NCBI RefSeq assembly: GCF_025685685.1
Contig: NZ_JAGSYH010000001.1
Coordinates: 558,001-622,000 of the forward strand
Reading direction: 5' to 3'
DNA: 64,000 nucleotides
Source of the DNA: Acidicapsa dinghuensis
GTDB lineage: Bacteria; Acidobacteriota; Terriglobia; Terriglobales; Acidobacteriaceae
Below, in pieces: positions 7,076 through 17,145 of this stretch. Position 1 is the stretch's first letter. Each line of letters opens with the position of its first letter. Both the position numbers and the translations under genes were made by a program. The notes beneath the pieces were generated by a model that saw only the letters and a list, made by a program, of their open reading frames with translations, was not told the DNA's origin and did not search any database.

Positions 7076-8260
7076 TTAGACCGCCACCACAAAGCTGTCT
7101 TCGGTCCGTGTCACCGCGTGGTACAGCGTATCCCGCTCCATCGGTACCCGCCCAGCCTCTGTAATCAGGCGGCAAAGCTCTTTGCGGGTCATTCCCTGCG
7201 GCGTCTTAGCCCCGGCGTCGTGATAGATCTTCTCCTCAATCACCGTTCCGTCCAGATCATCCGCACCAAAACGCAAAGCTATCTGGGCTATCTTGGGAGT
7301 AAGCATCTGCCAGTAAGCCTTGATATGCGCAAAGTTATCCAGTAGCAATCGACTGACCGCGATCTGTCGTATGTCCGTCAGTCCGGTAGTTACCGGCAGA
7401 TGATCCATCGGCGTATTTTCTGGATGAAACGCCAGCGGAATGAAGGTCTGGAATCCACCCGTCTCGTCCTGCACATTGCGCAGACGCAGCAGATGATCGA
7501 CGCGATCCTCATTGTTTTCGATATGCCCGTACAGCATCGTCGCGTTCGACCGGAAGCCCATCTTATGCGCGAGTCGCGCCGTATTCAGCCACTCGTCGCC
7601 ATCGATCTTGTGGTCGCAGATGAAGCTCCGCACGCGCGTCGCAAAAATCTCCGCGCCGCCGCCGGGCATCGAGTCCACGCCAGCCTCGCGCAGCTTCAGC
7701 AGTGTCTCTTCAATGGTGAGCTTGGCACGTCTCGCCAGAAACGCCACCTCCACCATCGTGAAGGCCTTGATATGCACCTTGGGAAAACGAACCTTGAGAC
7801 CGCTCACCAGATCGAGGAAATACTCAAGCGGCAAATCCGGATGCAGCCCGCCAACGATATGAAACTCTGTCACAGCCTCGCTGTAACCCGAGGCAGCCGT
7901 CTCCCACGCTTCCTCAAGCGCCATCGTGTATCCGGACGGATCGCCCTTTTTACGCCCGAAAGCACATAGCCTGCATGCCGCCACGCACACATTCGTCGGA
8001 TTAATATGGCGGTTGACATTGAAGTACGTCACATCGCCGTGCATCCGCTCGCGCACATGATTTGCCAGCCAGCCCACAGCTAACACGTCGCTGGAGCCGT
8101 ACAAAGTCAGGCCGTCGTCGAAGCTCAGCCGCTCCCCGGCAAACACCTTCTCTGCAATAGGCTCAAGGCGGGCATCGTACGTACGAAATGGCGAACGAGA
8201 GGACACGACAGGCTCAACACTCATAGTTAGATGATACTCAAAGCCTGCCGCTCGCTTCAT
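7076..8260 (-). CDS. mqnE: Aminofutalosine (aminodeoxyfutalosine) synthase
   Basis: Radical-SAM enzyme of the futalosine route to menaquinone; in the pathway MqnE joins the MqnA product to an S-adenosylmethionine-derived radical to make aminofutalosine. The cluster motif CxxxCxxC is seen as CVAACRLC (about residue 93), after NVNRHINPTNVC. Further family stretches are EFHIVGGLHPDLP, GVDSMPGGGAEIF and YGHIENNEDRVDHL. The 394 residues fit the family. An in-frame ATG at 8224 (382 residues) is an equally good start; neither has a strong ribosome binding site. No other futalosine gene lies nearby, so the pathway is dispersed. CofH and MqnC are relatives, but the GGGAEIF stretch and length favour MqnE. 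Confidence 0.88.
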   Translation of the reverse strand: MKRAAGFEYHLTMSVEPVVSSRSPFRTYDARLEPIAEKVFAGERLSFDDGLTLYGSSDVLAVGWLANHVRERMHGDVTYFNVNRHINPTNVCVAACRLCAFGRKKGDPSGYTMALEEAWETAASGYSEAVTEFHIVGGLHPDLPLEYFLDLVSGLKVRFPKVHIKAFTMVEVAFLARRAKLTIEETLLKLREAGVDSMPGGGAEIFATRVRSFICDHKIDGDEWLNTARLAHKMGFRSNATMLYGHIENNEDRVDHLLRLRNVQDETGGFQTFIPLAFHPENTPMDHLPVTTGLTDIRQIAVSRLLLDNFAHIKAYWQMLTPKIAQIALRFGADDLDGTVIEEKIYHDAGAKTPQGMTRKELCRLITEAGRVPMERDTLYHAVTRTEDSFVVAV

Positions 8261-8300
8261 TCAATTCCCACATAGGAACCTGACGGAGCCACAAGCCGAC

Positions 8301-10478
8301 TTAAGGCTCTGAAAGAGCAGGTTTTACCCTTGAATCACCCGAATGTTGGGCATTCTGCTTGAGAGCCGGATTTTGCTCCTTGGCTAAACTTGCTTTGGGC
8401 ACTTCCGGCTTTTCAGACTTTGGCTGCATCAGAACGCCGTTCTGCAGCGACGCCGCAAACGCAACCCCGCCCGCCGTCCGCGCCATGAACAGCCTGTACC
8501 CGGTAGGGAGACGCGTGTACAGCAGCGTAGCCGGATCTATCGAATAGAGATATTCGCTAATTCGCGAGGTCGCCAGCATCTTGCCGCTGCGCATATCAAA
8601 GGCAAGATCGCCTACGTCACGCGCCGGCACCTTTTCAAGCCAAAACCATGTCTTGCCCTTGTCGCGAGAAAAGTAGATGCCATCCCCCGCGCCAATCCAG
8701 AACGATCCATCCTTGGAGAAGGCAATCGTGTGAATATCCTTAATCCGCGACGGAATCCCCATCGGGTCCCAGGTCTGTCCGTGATCCCTGGAATAGACCA
8801 CCCCCTGCCGCCGCGCCGCGAGCATCTCTCCATCCCATACAGCAACCGTAATGTAGTCGGACGAGCCCATCACCAGTCCGCCCTGCCAGGTCATTCCTTT
8901 ATCCGCACTGGTAAAAAGCCCCTCTGCAGTCGCCGCCAGCCACACATTCCCTGAGAGATCAAACGCCATCACGCGCGATCCCATCTCGCGCGCTGGAAGC
9001 GTCACCGTCTCAAGCCGGTTCACCTTATGCCCGCCGATATTTTCGGAAACCACTTTGCTTCCGGTATTGACGATGCTGCTTGTCATCGTCCATCGCGGCG
9101 CGCCGCCAGCCCCTTCTTCCAGCATGAAAATGCCATGACTCGTGCCGGCAAGAACAGTGCCATCGTTCGACTGGGCCAGCGTGAAAACATCGCGGCCATC
9201 CAGTCCATTGGCAATCTGGTTCCAGCTGCCGCCGCCATCCACCGTTTCAAACACGCCACCGTAAGCCTTGTCATTCACGATGCCTGCAAGAATGCGCCCT
9301 GTGCCGCGATTGTCGGCCACAAGCGCCTCTACCTTACGCGCGGAAAAACCCTGGTTCGACTCGGCAAACGTGGAGCCTCCGTTGTCGCTCGCTAGCACGC
9401 CTCCGCGATCCGTAGCCAGAAGAATCCTGCCCGGTTTTGCAGGATCAAGGTAGATGTCATTGACGACAACGTCATCTCCCGTCAGCCTCTGCCACTCATG
9501 TCCGCTGTCCCGCGTACGGTATAAACCCTCCGTCGTGCCTGCGTAGACAATTTCTCGATGATTCGGATCCTGCATCAGCACTCGTGTGCGTCGCGCGGTA
9601 GACGGAATTCCCTGCACTTTGTGGAACAGATCGCCCGCATCCTCGCTTTTATAGATCCCCGAGCAGGCGCTGGCATACACCACACTGGGATGTCTAGGAT
9701 CGATGATGATCGAGAAGACATCCGAGTCGTCGATGACGCCTTTCTTGATATTCCGCCAGTGCTTGCCATCGTCGCTGGTCTTCCACGGCAGATGCCACGT
9801 TCCGGCATAGATAATTCCCGGATTGCGAGGATCGATCGCCAGCGACTCAACCTCGTGAATCTCATGGCTGCCCGCGGGACTGATGAGTTCCCAGGTCGTC
9901 CCGTGATCGGTGCTGCGATAGACGCCCTCCAGCGAACCGGCAACCAGAACATTCGGATCGGAAGGCGCTTGGGCCAGCGAGCGGATGGACTGTCCCTTCA
10001 GCGCCGGAATCGCCTTCCAGGTCTCACCGGCGTCGTGACTGACATAAACTCCGCCATCCACGCGATCTACACGATGAACACCGGCATATAGAGTTCGCGT
10101 GTCCGATGCGTCCACGACGATATCGTCTACCAGCAAACCGCCATCGCCATCCGGGCCATCCACCCGGCTCAGTCGCTTCCAGGTAAGACCATCGTCCGTC
10201 GATTCGAAGACCCAGCTATCGGCATCGCCCAGGTAAACATGCCCCGGCTCTCCAGGAACGGCAGTAAACGACCGCACGTCGCCCCCAAATGGCCCAATCG
10301 AGCGCCACGGCGCCTCGGCGCGCGCAATGAGCGCACCCGCCGTCATTGCGGAAACACAGGCCACAGCGATCAAACCGCGATTTAACCCCGGCGATGCAGG
10401 CCAACGAGACTTGAAAAAGAACAACGGAACTCCGTTTGAAACACAAAATAGGCCGCTCACACCATCAGCGCCATGCAA
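8301..10478 (-). CDS. Secreted BNR/sortilin-type beta-propeller protein
   Basis: Exported protein of about 700 residues made of repeated BNR-type blades: Asp-box-like motifs such as STDDGLTWKRL, SHDAGETWKAI, STDHGTTWELI, SEDAGDLFHKV, TRDSGHEWQRL and SRDHGQTWDPM recur through the chain, as in sialidase and VPS10/sortilin propellers. An N-terminal hydrophobic segment (GLIAVACVSAMTAGALIARA) acts as signal peptide or anchor. The catalytic Arg triad of sialidases is not evident, so enzyme activity is doubtful. The start is uncertain: the ATG at 10478 has no ribosome binding site, while an in-frame TTG at 10424 has CGGAG just upstream. It follows the OmpA-like gene after a strong terminator, so it needs its own promoter. 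Confidence 0.75.
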   Translation of the reverse strand: MHGADGVSGLFCVSNGVPLFFFKSRWPASPGLNRGLIAVACVSAMTAGALIARAEAPWRSIGPFGGDVRSFTAVPGEPGHVYLGDADSWVFESTDDGLTWKRLSRVDGPDGDGGLLVDDIVVDASDTRTLYAGVHRVDRVDGGVYVSHDAGETWKAIPALKGQSIRSLAQAPSDPNVLVAGSLEGVYRSTDHGTTWELISPAGSHEIHEVESLAIDPRNPGIIYAGTWHLPWKTSDDGKHWRNIKKGVIDDSDVFSIIIDPRHPSVVYASACSGIYKSEDAGDLFHKVQGIPSTARRTRVLMQDPNHREIVYAGTTEGLYRTRDSGHEWQRLTGDDVVVNDIYLDPAKPGRILLATDRGGVLASDNGGSTFAESNQGFSARKVEALVADNRGTGRILAGIVNDKAYGGVFETVDGGGSWNQIANGLDGRDVFTLAQSNDGTVLAGTSHGIFMLEEGAGGAPRWTMTSSIVNTGSKVVSENIGGHKVNRLETVTLPAREMGSRVMAFDLSGNVWLAATAEGLFTSADKGMTWQGGLVMGSSDYITVAVWDGEMLAARRQGVVYSRDHGQTWDPMGIPSRIKDIHTIAFSKDGSFWIGAGDGIYFSRDKGKTWFWLEKVPARDVGDLAFDMRSGKMLATSRISEYLYSIDPATLLYTRLPTGYRLFMARTAGGVAFAASLQNGVLMQPKSEKPEVPKASLAKEQNPALKQNAQHSGDSRVKPALSEP

Positions 10479-10550
10479 TTAAGTCCAAACCTGGCCAGAT
10501 TGCATATTTCCATCATAAGTCGGGTTTCACTGATTCTCGTGCAAGAAAAT

Positions 10551-10578
10551 GGGCGGAGACTCAATCGAGTCTCCGCCC
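10551..10578 (-). terminator. Rho-independent terminator of the OmpA-like gene
   Basis: Perfect 12-bp GC-rich stem (GGGCGGAGACTC, 10551-10562, with its complement at 10567-10578) with a 4-base loop. On the minus strand it is followed by ATTTTCTTG. It lies 27 bases past the stop of the OmpA-like gene. Confidence 0.9.
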
Positions 10579-10604
10579 ACGTCGCGAAAGAAACCTGCTA
10601 CGGT

Positions 10605-12275
10605 TTACTTCGTTTCTGCTGCCTTTTTGTGCGCGTGATGACGCTCGGCCAGCGGCTTGCGAGGCTGTGCCTTCACATCACCGGTGTACTGCGTTGCACC
10701 ATTTGCATTGAAGGTTGCGCCAGACGGTACCAGATAATCTTCCACCGTCTTGCCATCGGTTGTGCCCGTGTAGAGCGTAATGCGGGAAGCATCAATGCCC
10801 TTCTCGGTCACCAGGTAGTCCTTGGCATTCACCGCGCGCTGAGCCGCAAAGTCTTCCGGCTGCTCGTTCTTGCGGTGGTGATGCTTCGGCGGGTTCTTCT
10901 CATCGGCGGTCGACTCGCCAACGATCGACAGCGAGGCATCGGACTTGCTCTGCAGAGTCAGCGCGATGTCGTCAAGGCAGGCCTTGGCTTCGTTGTCTAC
11001 GCGGGTCGGACGCTTCTTGTCCTTGTCAAAGGTCAGCGAGCAGAGCGAAGACTGCGTCGGCGGAGGAGCAACATAAGGCTGCTCGATCGTGATCGGCGTA
11101 GTTGCGCTTGCTGTCTGGCCCTTATCGTCTGTGACCGTGCAGGTGACTGTTACCGAGCCTGCAGGTGCGCCAGCCGAAGAGTAGGTCGCCGTGTTGCCCG
11201 TACCGCTCACCGAACCGGCAGTGGCCGAGTAGCTGTAGGTCAGAGGACGGTTCTGCGGGCTTACGCCAGTCGCGGTAATCGTGCTCGAATCACCCGGCTT
11301 GATCGTCGTCGGATTCGCCGAGCAGCTAACTGTCGGAGGCTCAAACTGCTTGACCGTAAAGTTCGCCGAGCAGTCTGCCGACTGGCCCGCCTTCGGACCT
11401 TCCGAAACATTGCCGTGCACCGTGTAGCTGCCCGGAGCAAGCGAGGTGGTGTCGATCTTCGCCGTAGCGTCCGAACCGCTGATGCCGTTGACGCCGGTCC
11501 ATGTGTACGTCACCTTCTTCTTCGGGTTCAGCATCTCTGCCGTGCCCGAAACCGTGATCGGTTCGCCCGGATAGACAGAAGACGGGTTGACCGAGCAGGC
11601 ATAGGTCACAGGTGGCACGTAGATTTCGCCGACATGGAGCACGATGCCAGCGCTCAGGCGTGCCGCGTTGATGTTCGCACGGCCGCCGTACACGACAGGA
11701 CCGAAGTCCGCGTGCATGTACTGGTAATCCGCCTGAAACAGACGAATTGCAAGGTGATGGTTAAACAGCGGTGTGTTGTAGTCCATACCGCCGCCAACCG
11801 TCAACGATGGGCCCCAGGTCATCGGCTCATGATCAGGACCGCCAATATCGGCTGCACCCACGAGAGCATGAGCAAACGGGGTGATATCGCTGGTCGGATA
11901 ACGGAAGATCAAACCAGCCGCCGGAAGAATGAAAGTATCGTTGTTGCCGCAATCAGACTGCGTAGCGCCACACTTGTGGACACTCACTTCCGCCTGTGCG
12001 CCAATGTACCGGTTAAAGTAATACGCTCCGCTTCCGATCGCTCCCCAGTTCACCGACTGATAAGAGAAGGGCAATGTCTGCCCGGAATTCGGCTGAAGCG
12101 CTTCGACCGTGCCATGCGGGGCAAGATAGCTATAGCCAAGGAAGATATCCCAGCGGGATGCAGAATCCGCTGGGGGCTTCGCCGCAGGCTTATCCTGCGC
12201 GAGTGCAGCAAACGGCAGCATGCATGCAGCAGCCGCAACTGCGAGAATTTGTTGTTTCGTCACACCAAGTTTCAT
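10605..12275 (-). CDS. Outer-membrane protein with beta-barrel, Ig-like and OmpA-like parts
   Basis: 556-residue secreted protein. A signal peptide (QQILAVAAAACMLPFAALAQ) leads into a region with alternating barrel-like strands (WDIFLGYSYLAPHG, then YYFNRYIGAQAEV, ending SAGIVLHVGEI near residue 205). Two Ig-like modules with CSVNPSSVYPGEPITVSG and CSANPTTIKPGDSSTITATG follow, then an OmpA-type periplasmic domain (SSLCSLTFDKDKKRPTRV; LSIVGESTADE; AQRAVNAKDYLV) and a Lys/His-rich tail. OmpA domains bind peptidoglycan in the family, so the protein probably links outer membrane and wall. I chose the ATG at 12275 for its GGAGG site and signal peptide; an ATG at 12329 is in frame but poor. A perfect terminator follows. 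Confidence 0.82.
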   Translation of the reverse strand: MKLGVTKQQILAVAAAACMLPFAALAQDKPAAKPPADSASRWDIFLGYSYLAPHGTVEALQPNSGQTLPFSYQSVNWGAIGSGAYYFNRYIGAQAEVSVHKCGATQSDCGNNDTFILPAAGLIFRYPTSDITPFAHALVGAADIGGPDHEPMTWGPSLTVGGGMDYNTPLFNHHLAIRLFQADYQYMHADFGPVVYGGRANINAARLSAGIVLHVGEIYVPPVTYACSVNPSSVYPGEPITVSGTAEMLNPKKKVTYTWTGVNGISGSDATAKIDTTSLAPGSYTVHGNVSEGPKAGQSADCSANFTVKQFEPPTVSCSANPTTIKPGDSSTITATGVSPQNRPLTYSYSATAGSVSGTGNTATYSSAGAPAGSVTVTCTVTDDKGQTASATTPITIEQPYVAPPPTQSSLCSLTFDKDKKRPTRVDNEAKACLDDIALTLQSKSDASLSIVGESTADEKNPPKHHHRKNEQPEDFAAQRAVNAKDYLVTEKGIDASRITLYTGTTDGKTVEDYLVPSGATFNANGATQYTGDVKAQPRKPLAERHHAHKKAAETK

Positions 12276-12302
12276 TCGATTTCCTCCGCAACCATGCCCG
12301 AA

Positions 12303-12368
12303 AGATCCGAAGATCTTCCAGGCGTGCAAAACCCTTCAATTGTTGAAACCCGCATGATGCTATGCGGG
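12303..12368 (-). promoter_or_regulatory. Two hairpins in the leader of the OmpA-like gene
   Basis: In the 298-base gap between nuoB and the OmpA-like gene, the minus strand forms a 7-bp stem CCCGCAT/ATGCGGG (12349-12368) followed by TTTC, and a 5-bp stem AGATC/GATCT with loop CGAA (12303-12316) just above the ribosome binding site. The first could end nuoB transcription or attenuate the OmpA-like mRNA. The second may stabilise the mRNA or control ribosome access. The rest of the gap (12369-12573) is AT-rich and shows nothing else. Confidence 0.45.
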
Positions 12369-12573
12369 CAGTCAATTCATTTGATACAGAATCAAGCCCT
12401 TATCGTTACATCAATCCCAAATTAACATAGGGATAATCCCGGAACGTAAAATTCTTGAATGAGTTGCCATATCAATCAACGTTTGGCAACCAGCTCCGGT
12501 AACAGGCAAAACATCCGTTTAACTTATTGATCTCTCTCAGCGCTTATAAAATTTACTCGGCACCAAGGGATGT

Positions 12574-13221
12574 TTACCCAACGTTTAACGTGCGTTTCAG
12601 ACTTCCGCGTTCGTGCTGAATCTTTTCTTGAAGCAGCGTGATTGCATACAGTAACTGCTCTGGCCGCGGCGGACAACCAGGCACGTAAACATCTACGGGG
12701 ATAACCTGATTAACACCCTGCACCAAAGCATAATTATTGAAGACGCCGCCGGAGGTCGCGCATGCTCCCATCGAGATAACCCACTTGGGCTCTGGCATCT
12801 GTTCGTAAAGCCTGCGAATCACAGGGGCCATCTTTTGCGACACGCGCCCCGCGATGATCATGAGATCCGATTGTCTTGGAGATGGCCGGAAGACTTCAGC
12901 GCCAAAACGAGCGATATCGTAGCGCGATGCTCCCATCGACATCATCTCGATGGCGCAACACGCCAAGCCAAAAGTCATCGGCCAGATGGAACTTTTGCGT
13001 ATCCAGTTAACGGCGAAATCCAGCGAGGTAAGAAACACACCCTCAGGCTGCTCATAGCCGTAACTAACCTCGCGTACTTTCGCACGGTTGATGGCACTGC
13101 TCTCGAGAGATCCGAAAAGATATCGGTCTTTTTCCTGCCCCGTACCCCGATTGCTTTCCGGACTACTTCCGCCGCTCGCTCCCGCCATGCCTCTAGTATA
13201 CGACGCATCCACCAGATTCAA
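12574..13221 (-). CDS. nuoB: NADH-quinone oxidoreductase subunit B (solitary)
   Basis: Complex I subunit carrying Fe-S cluster N2, which passes electrons to quinone at the membrane interface. The four ligands are present: adjacent Cys88 and Cys89 in GLACCAIEM, Cys154 in GACATSGG and Cys183 in PGCPPRPE. The 215 residues include an N-terminal extension of about 50 residues that is Ser/Gly-rich; an in-frame ATG at 13188 shortens it by 11. Complex I genes normally form one long operon with nuoA upstream and nuoC downstream, but here nuoB stands alone between an OmpA-like gene and an unknown secreted protein. It may be a second copy or a relocated sole copy. Confidence 0.93.
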   Translation of the reverse strand: MNLVDASYTRGMAGASGGSSPESNRGTGQEKDRYLFGSLESSAINRAKVREVSYGYEQPEGVFLTSLDFAVNWIRKSSIWPMTFGLACCAIEMMSMGASRYDIARFGAEVFRPSPRQSDLMIIAGRVSQKMAPVIRRLYEQMPEPKWVISMGACATSGGVFNNYALVQGVNQVIPVDVYVPGCPPRPEQLLYAITLLQEKIQHERGSLKRTLNVG

Positions 13222-13267
13222 AATTTTTTCAGCATTTGTTTCGTTATTTGAAATTCCCCGAAACGTA

Positions 13268-14086
13268 TCATTCAGCGCATTTTGCTCTCACGCCCCTCAG
13301 CTGAGAAGGCATCTTCCACGAACCCGGCAACCACAAATCAATTGCAAAACGCATCCATCGCAACTGACCGCGTGCGCTCGCAACAGCGTTCTGTTCATTG
13401 CTGTGAGGAACATTGTGTAAGTGCTGCGTCCACGCCTGCGCAAACAATGGCGGGTCGGCAATTCCGGGAACGATGTGCGCATCTTCCACGTGCAACTGCC
13501 CGCTTCCCTGCCGTGCCGATCCCAGTAGAGCAAGCAGTTGCGCACTTGCCTTATTGCGCTCAGCATCGCTCCTTTGTCCAATCGACATCACCTGCGCATG
13601 TAACTCGCACGCTCGCGTTAAATCCTCCTGCATCGTCAGAAACCGGAAATGCCTAGGCTCCCACGCAATGGCATCCTGCGCCCGCATGCCATAGGTCGTA
13701 GCAATCTCCCGCGCATTCAGCGAGCCATACGGAGGCGTAGCCAGCAACAGCGCGTCCGGATACGTCTCTGCTCCAACTCGATTCACCGCCAAGTCCCACC
13801 CACGAAAAACTTTCCCATCTGAAATCGCATTGCCTGAGACAGGCCCTGACACTGGCCCAGACACAGGAATGACCTGCAGCACCCAACCTTCACCCAGCGA
13901 AGCGCTCCAGCTCTTACCTTCAACAACTTCGCCCTGCAGCGACACATGCACGCAGTCCTGGGCCGCCGGATTTTTCGCAGCGCTCTGCGCATGCGCCAGC
14001 GCCACATCGAGCAAACTCATCATCGCGATCACCATCCACAGCAGGCAACATGGGATACCATGCAAACACAGCTTCCATTTCCACAT
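13268..14086 (-). CDS. Secreted protein of unknown function
   Basis: 272-residue protein with a signal peptide (hydrophobic core [20 protein letters not shown], cleavage near HAQS). The mature part has Cys44-type and Cys residues that could pair, and an unusual short tandem repeat [12 protein letters not shown]. The rest ([61 protein letters not shown]) matches no family I know. It is divergent from the ammonium transporter gene and 46 bases upstream of nuoB on the same strand. I infer only that it is periplasmic or secreted. Confidence 0.65.
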   Translation of the reverse strand: MWKWKLCLHGIPCCLLWMVIAMMSLLDVALAHAQSAAKNPAAQDCVHVSLQGEVVEGKSWSASLGEGWVLQVIPVSGPVSGPVSGNAISDGKVFRGWDLAVNRVGAETYPDALLLATPPYGSLNAREIATTYGMRAQDAIAWEPRHFRFLTMQEDLTRACELHAQVMSIGQRSDAERNKASAQLLALLGSARQGSGQLHVEDAHIVPGIADPPLFAQAWTQHLHNVPHSNEQNAVASARGQLRWMRFAIDLWLPGSWKMPSQLRGVRAKCAE

Positions 14087-14230
14087 CTCTCACACAACCT
14101 CGCTGGCCGGCCATCAGATCTTTTTTTTGAACACAACCCATTGTTTTCTCAAGCATCGCAGGCGAGACTCGTAAAAACTTCGTAATACACCGATTGCATT
14201 TCTGGCGCTTCTCAATACAATCAACCGATA

Positions 14231-15661
14231 ATGAGACCCAAATTTTCCCTTCGAGCCTTCCTCCTATTGTGTCTAACGACAGCGGGCATCATTCTGCTGC
14301 CAGTTTCCGCACTGGCGCAGGCTAGCTCGCCGGCACCGCCGGCCTCAACACAAGACCAGATCACAGCATTGCAGAACGCCGTCACCAGCGCACAAAGTGC
14401 AGGCGACAACGCCTGGATGCTCACCTCCGCCGCGCTTGTGCTCATGATGACCGGCCCTGGCCTGGCGCTCTTCTATAGCGGTCTCGTCCGCCGCAAAAAT
14501 GTACTCGGCACCATGATGCAGAGCTTCGCCATGATGGGCGTTATCTCCTTGCTCTGGGCGCTCGTCAGCTACTCGCTCGCTTTTGGCCACGGCACCAGTT
14601 TCATTGGGGGCTTAGAACATCTATTCCTCAAAGGCGTGGGTGCCGCGCCCGACGCCGACTACGCAGCGACCATCCCCCACCAGACCTACATGATCTACCA
14701 GCTCATGTTTGCCATCATCACCCCGGCGCTCATCTGCGGAGCATTCGCCGAGCGCATGAAATTCAGCGCCATGCTGGTCTTCCTTTCCCTCTGGTCCATC
14801 ATCGTGTATGACCCAATGGCGCACATGGTCTGGGGCGTCGGCGGCCTGCTCAACGCGGCTGGCGGCAAATTCCCCTGCCTCGACTTCGCCGGCGGCACAG
14901 TCGTTCACGTCACCTCCGGTGTATCAGCGCTCATCACCGCGCTTTATCTCGGTAAACGCGTCGGGTACCCCAAGACAGCCATGCCGCCGCATTCCATGGT
15001 GCTCAGCTTCATCGGCGCATGTTTGCTGTGGGTAGGCTGGTTCGGATTCAACGCCGGCTCTGCCCTGGCAGCCAACGGCCTTGCCACCAGCGCCTTCGTC
15101 GCGACTCACTTCGCCGCCGCAGCAGCAGCCATAAGCTGGTCGGTGGCCGAATGGATTCACAACGGCAAGCCCACCGCGCTCGGCGCTATCTCCGGCGCGG
15201 TCGCAGGCCTCGTCGCCATCACACCAGCGTCAGGCTTCGTCGAGCCCATGCCCGCCATCCTCATCGGACTCATCGCGGGCGTCTTCTGCTTCTTCATGGT
15301 CTTCAAGGTCAAGGCCATCTTCGGCTATGACGACTCACTCGATGCCTTTGGCGTGCACGGCGCGGGCGGCACACTCGGCGCTATCCTCACTGGCATCTTC
15401 GCGACCGCAGCCGTCAATCCCATCTTCGGTAAGGACGCGCAAGGCCACCTGCTTCCTACCGGCGGCATGGACGGTAACTGGCATCAGGTCGTCAACCAGA
15501 TCGTCGGCATCGCCATCGCATGGGTTATCTCCATCGTAGGCACCGTCATCATCCTCTTCCTCGTCGACAAAACCATCGGCCTGCGCGTCTCTGCACACGA
15601 CGAGAACGAAGGTCTGGATCTCACACAGCATGGTGAAGAAGGCTACGAGTTTGGCGCATAA
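14231..15661 (+). CDS. amt: Ammonium transporter
   Basis: Amt/MEP/Rh-family channel of 476 residues with an N-terminal signal-like segment (residues 1-30) and 11 predicted membrane spans, trimeric in the inner membrane in the family. Typical stretches are WMLTSAALVLMMTGPGLALFYSG (first span), the pore region MFAIITPALICGAFAERMKF and the pore histidine in DAFGVHGAGGTLGAILTGIF. It conducts ammonium in and is closed by PII binding to its cytoplasmic tail. The PII gene follows 181 bases downstream and glnD is 15 kb further, so the gas-tight control set is complete here. A hairpin between amt and glnB may reduce readthrough. Confidence 0.96.
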   Translation: MRPKFSLRAFLLLCLTTAGIILLPVSALAQASSPAPPASTQDQITALQNAVTSAQSAGDNAWMLTSAALVLMMTGPGLALFYSGLVRRKNVLGTMMQSFAMMGVISLLWALVSYSLAFGHGTSFIGGLEHLFLKGVGAAPDADYAATIPHQTYMIYQLMFAIITPALICGAFAERMKFSAMLVFLSLWSIIVYDPMAHMVWGVGGLLNAAGGKFPCLDFAGGTVVHVTSGVSALITALYLGKRVGYPKTAMPPHSMVLSFIGACLLWVGWFGFNAGSALAANGLATSAFVATHFAAAAAAISWSVAEWIHNGKPTALGAISGAVAGLVAITPASGFVEPMPAILIGLIAGVFCFFMVFKVKAIFGYDDSLDAFGVHGAGGTLGAILTGIFATAAVNPIFGKDAQGHLLPTGGMDGNWHQVVNQIVGIAIAWVISIVGTVIILFLVDKTIGLRVSAHDENEGLDLTQHGEEGYEFGA

Positions 15662-15711
15662 CTCACGTCATAAGCATGTTTGCTGCATCACACAGCGGCA
15701 GCAGCTATCGC

Positions 15712-15748
15712 GTAGTGGGCGGCTCTATGAGGCCGCCCGGGTCACTAC
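15712..15748 (+). terminator. Hairpin between amt and glnB
   Basis: An inner stem GGGCGGC/GCCGCCC (15717-15738, loop of 8) is flanked by GTAGTG and CACTAC, which pair as an outer stem with a short bulge; TTTGC follows. It could terminate amt transcription or attenuate glnB. The T-run is short, so partial readthrough is likely. Confidence 0.6.
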
Positions 15749-15818
15749 TTTGCTAACTTCGTGGGATTGCGTATCCCGTCAGAAGAACTGATACCCTAAA
15801 CACCGTTATTGCGAGTAG

Positions 15819-16181
<363 letters not shown>

Positions 16182-16225
16182 TTTGTTGCATCCCACGAGT
16201 GTCGATTCTTCGACGGATCACAACG

Positions 16226-17137
16226 ATGACGCAAACAGAACTCGCAGCACTCAACGATTTACTGGCCATCCCCGGGGTGGCCAGTGTCGTTTCCGACCAG
16301 AGCGGCCTTCCAAAGCTCGACATCACCACCCCCGCCGCCAATGCCGAAATCTACCTCCACGGCGCGCACGTCACCTCATGGCAGCCGGCAGGCTTCGATG
16401 AAATTCTCTTCGTCAGCAAGCTCTCACACTTTGAAGACGGCAAAGCCATCCGCGGCGGCATCCCCATCTGCTTCCCCTGGTTCCGTGCCAAAGCCGACAA
16501 TCCCAAGGCTCCAGCCCACGGCTTCGTCCGAACGCGAGAATGGAAACTCGAATCCATCGCCCAGGATGCTGCTAACGTTGTTGTGGCTCTCACCACCGCA
16601 AGCGACGACTCCACCCGCGCCTGGTGGCCATTCGACTTCCGCGCCACTCATCGCATTACCGTAGGCACATCGCTCAAGCTCGAACTGATCGTGGAGAACA
16701 CAGGTAGCGAAGGATTTCAGTTCGAAGAAGCGCTTCATACCTACAACCGAGTCAGCGATTCCTCATCGATCCGCATCTCCGGACTGGATGAGGCTACTTA
16801 TCTGGACAACCGCAACAACAACGCCATGAAGGTGCAATCAGGCGACATTCGCTTCACTACCGCCACCGACAACGCCTATGTCGAAACAGGGGACGCAGTC
16901 ACTATCCACGACGCGGGACTCAATCGCTCCATTCGCCTTGAAAAGCGAAGTTCACTCACGACCGTAGTCTGGAATCCATGGAGCGGCGGAGCGGCCGCTT
17001 TCGCCGACATGGATGACAGCGAGTGGCGCGAATTTGCCTGTGTCGAAGCCTCGAATATCCTCAGCGCCGGAGTCATACTCCAGCCAGATCAGTCTCACAT
17101 TATCACTGCAAACATCACAGTCTTCACTGGCGCGTAA
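16226..17137 (+). CDS. D-hexose-6-phosphate mutarotase (aldose epimerase family)
   Basis: 303-residue cytoplasmic enzyme of the YeaD type that interconverts anomers of hexose 6-phosphates. Family stretches are AEIYLHGAHVTSWQP near the N-terminus, KAIRGGIPICFPWF, the catalytic His in APAHGFVRTREW, the EEALHTYNRVSD segment (His and Glu region), and TTVVWNPWSGGAAAFADMDD near the end. I chose the ATG at 16226; the frame is open further upstream, but that part overlaps glnB in another frame and looks non-coding. It may be co-transcribed with glnB (44 bases apart) but has no clear nitrogen role. Confidence 0.88.
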   Translation: MTQTELAALNDLLAIPGVASVVSDQSGLPKLDITTPAANAEIYLHGAHVTSWQPAGFDEILFVSKLSHFEDGKAIRGGIPICFPWFRAKADNPKAPAHGFVRTREWKLESIAQDAANVVVALTTASDDSTRAWWPFDFRATHRITVGTSLKLELIVENTGSEGFQFEEALHTYNRVSDSSSIRISGLDEATYLDNRNNNAMKVQSGDIRFTTATDNAYVETGDAVTIHDAGLNRSIRLEKRSSLTTVVWNPWSGGAAAFADMDDSEWREFACVEASNILSAGVILQPDQSHIITANITVFTGA

Positions 17138-17145
17138 TCAGTCCG

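Noticed and set aside
10473..12425. Plus-strand open frame of 650 codons
   Set aside because: It lies antisense to the OmpA-like gene, is extremely Arg-rich and has no domain; it is a shadow of the GC-rich coding strand.
13830..13875. Short tandem repeat encoding [12 protein letters not shown] as a phase-variation tract
   Set aside because: The repeat units are imperfect and a multiple of three bases, so slippage would not switch the gene off.
14087..14230. Possible sigma-54 promoter before the ammonium transporter
   Set aside because: A TGGCGC stretch is present near 14200, but the matching TTGC element at the right distance is missing.
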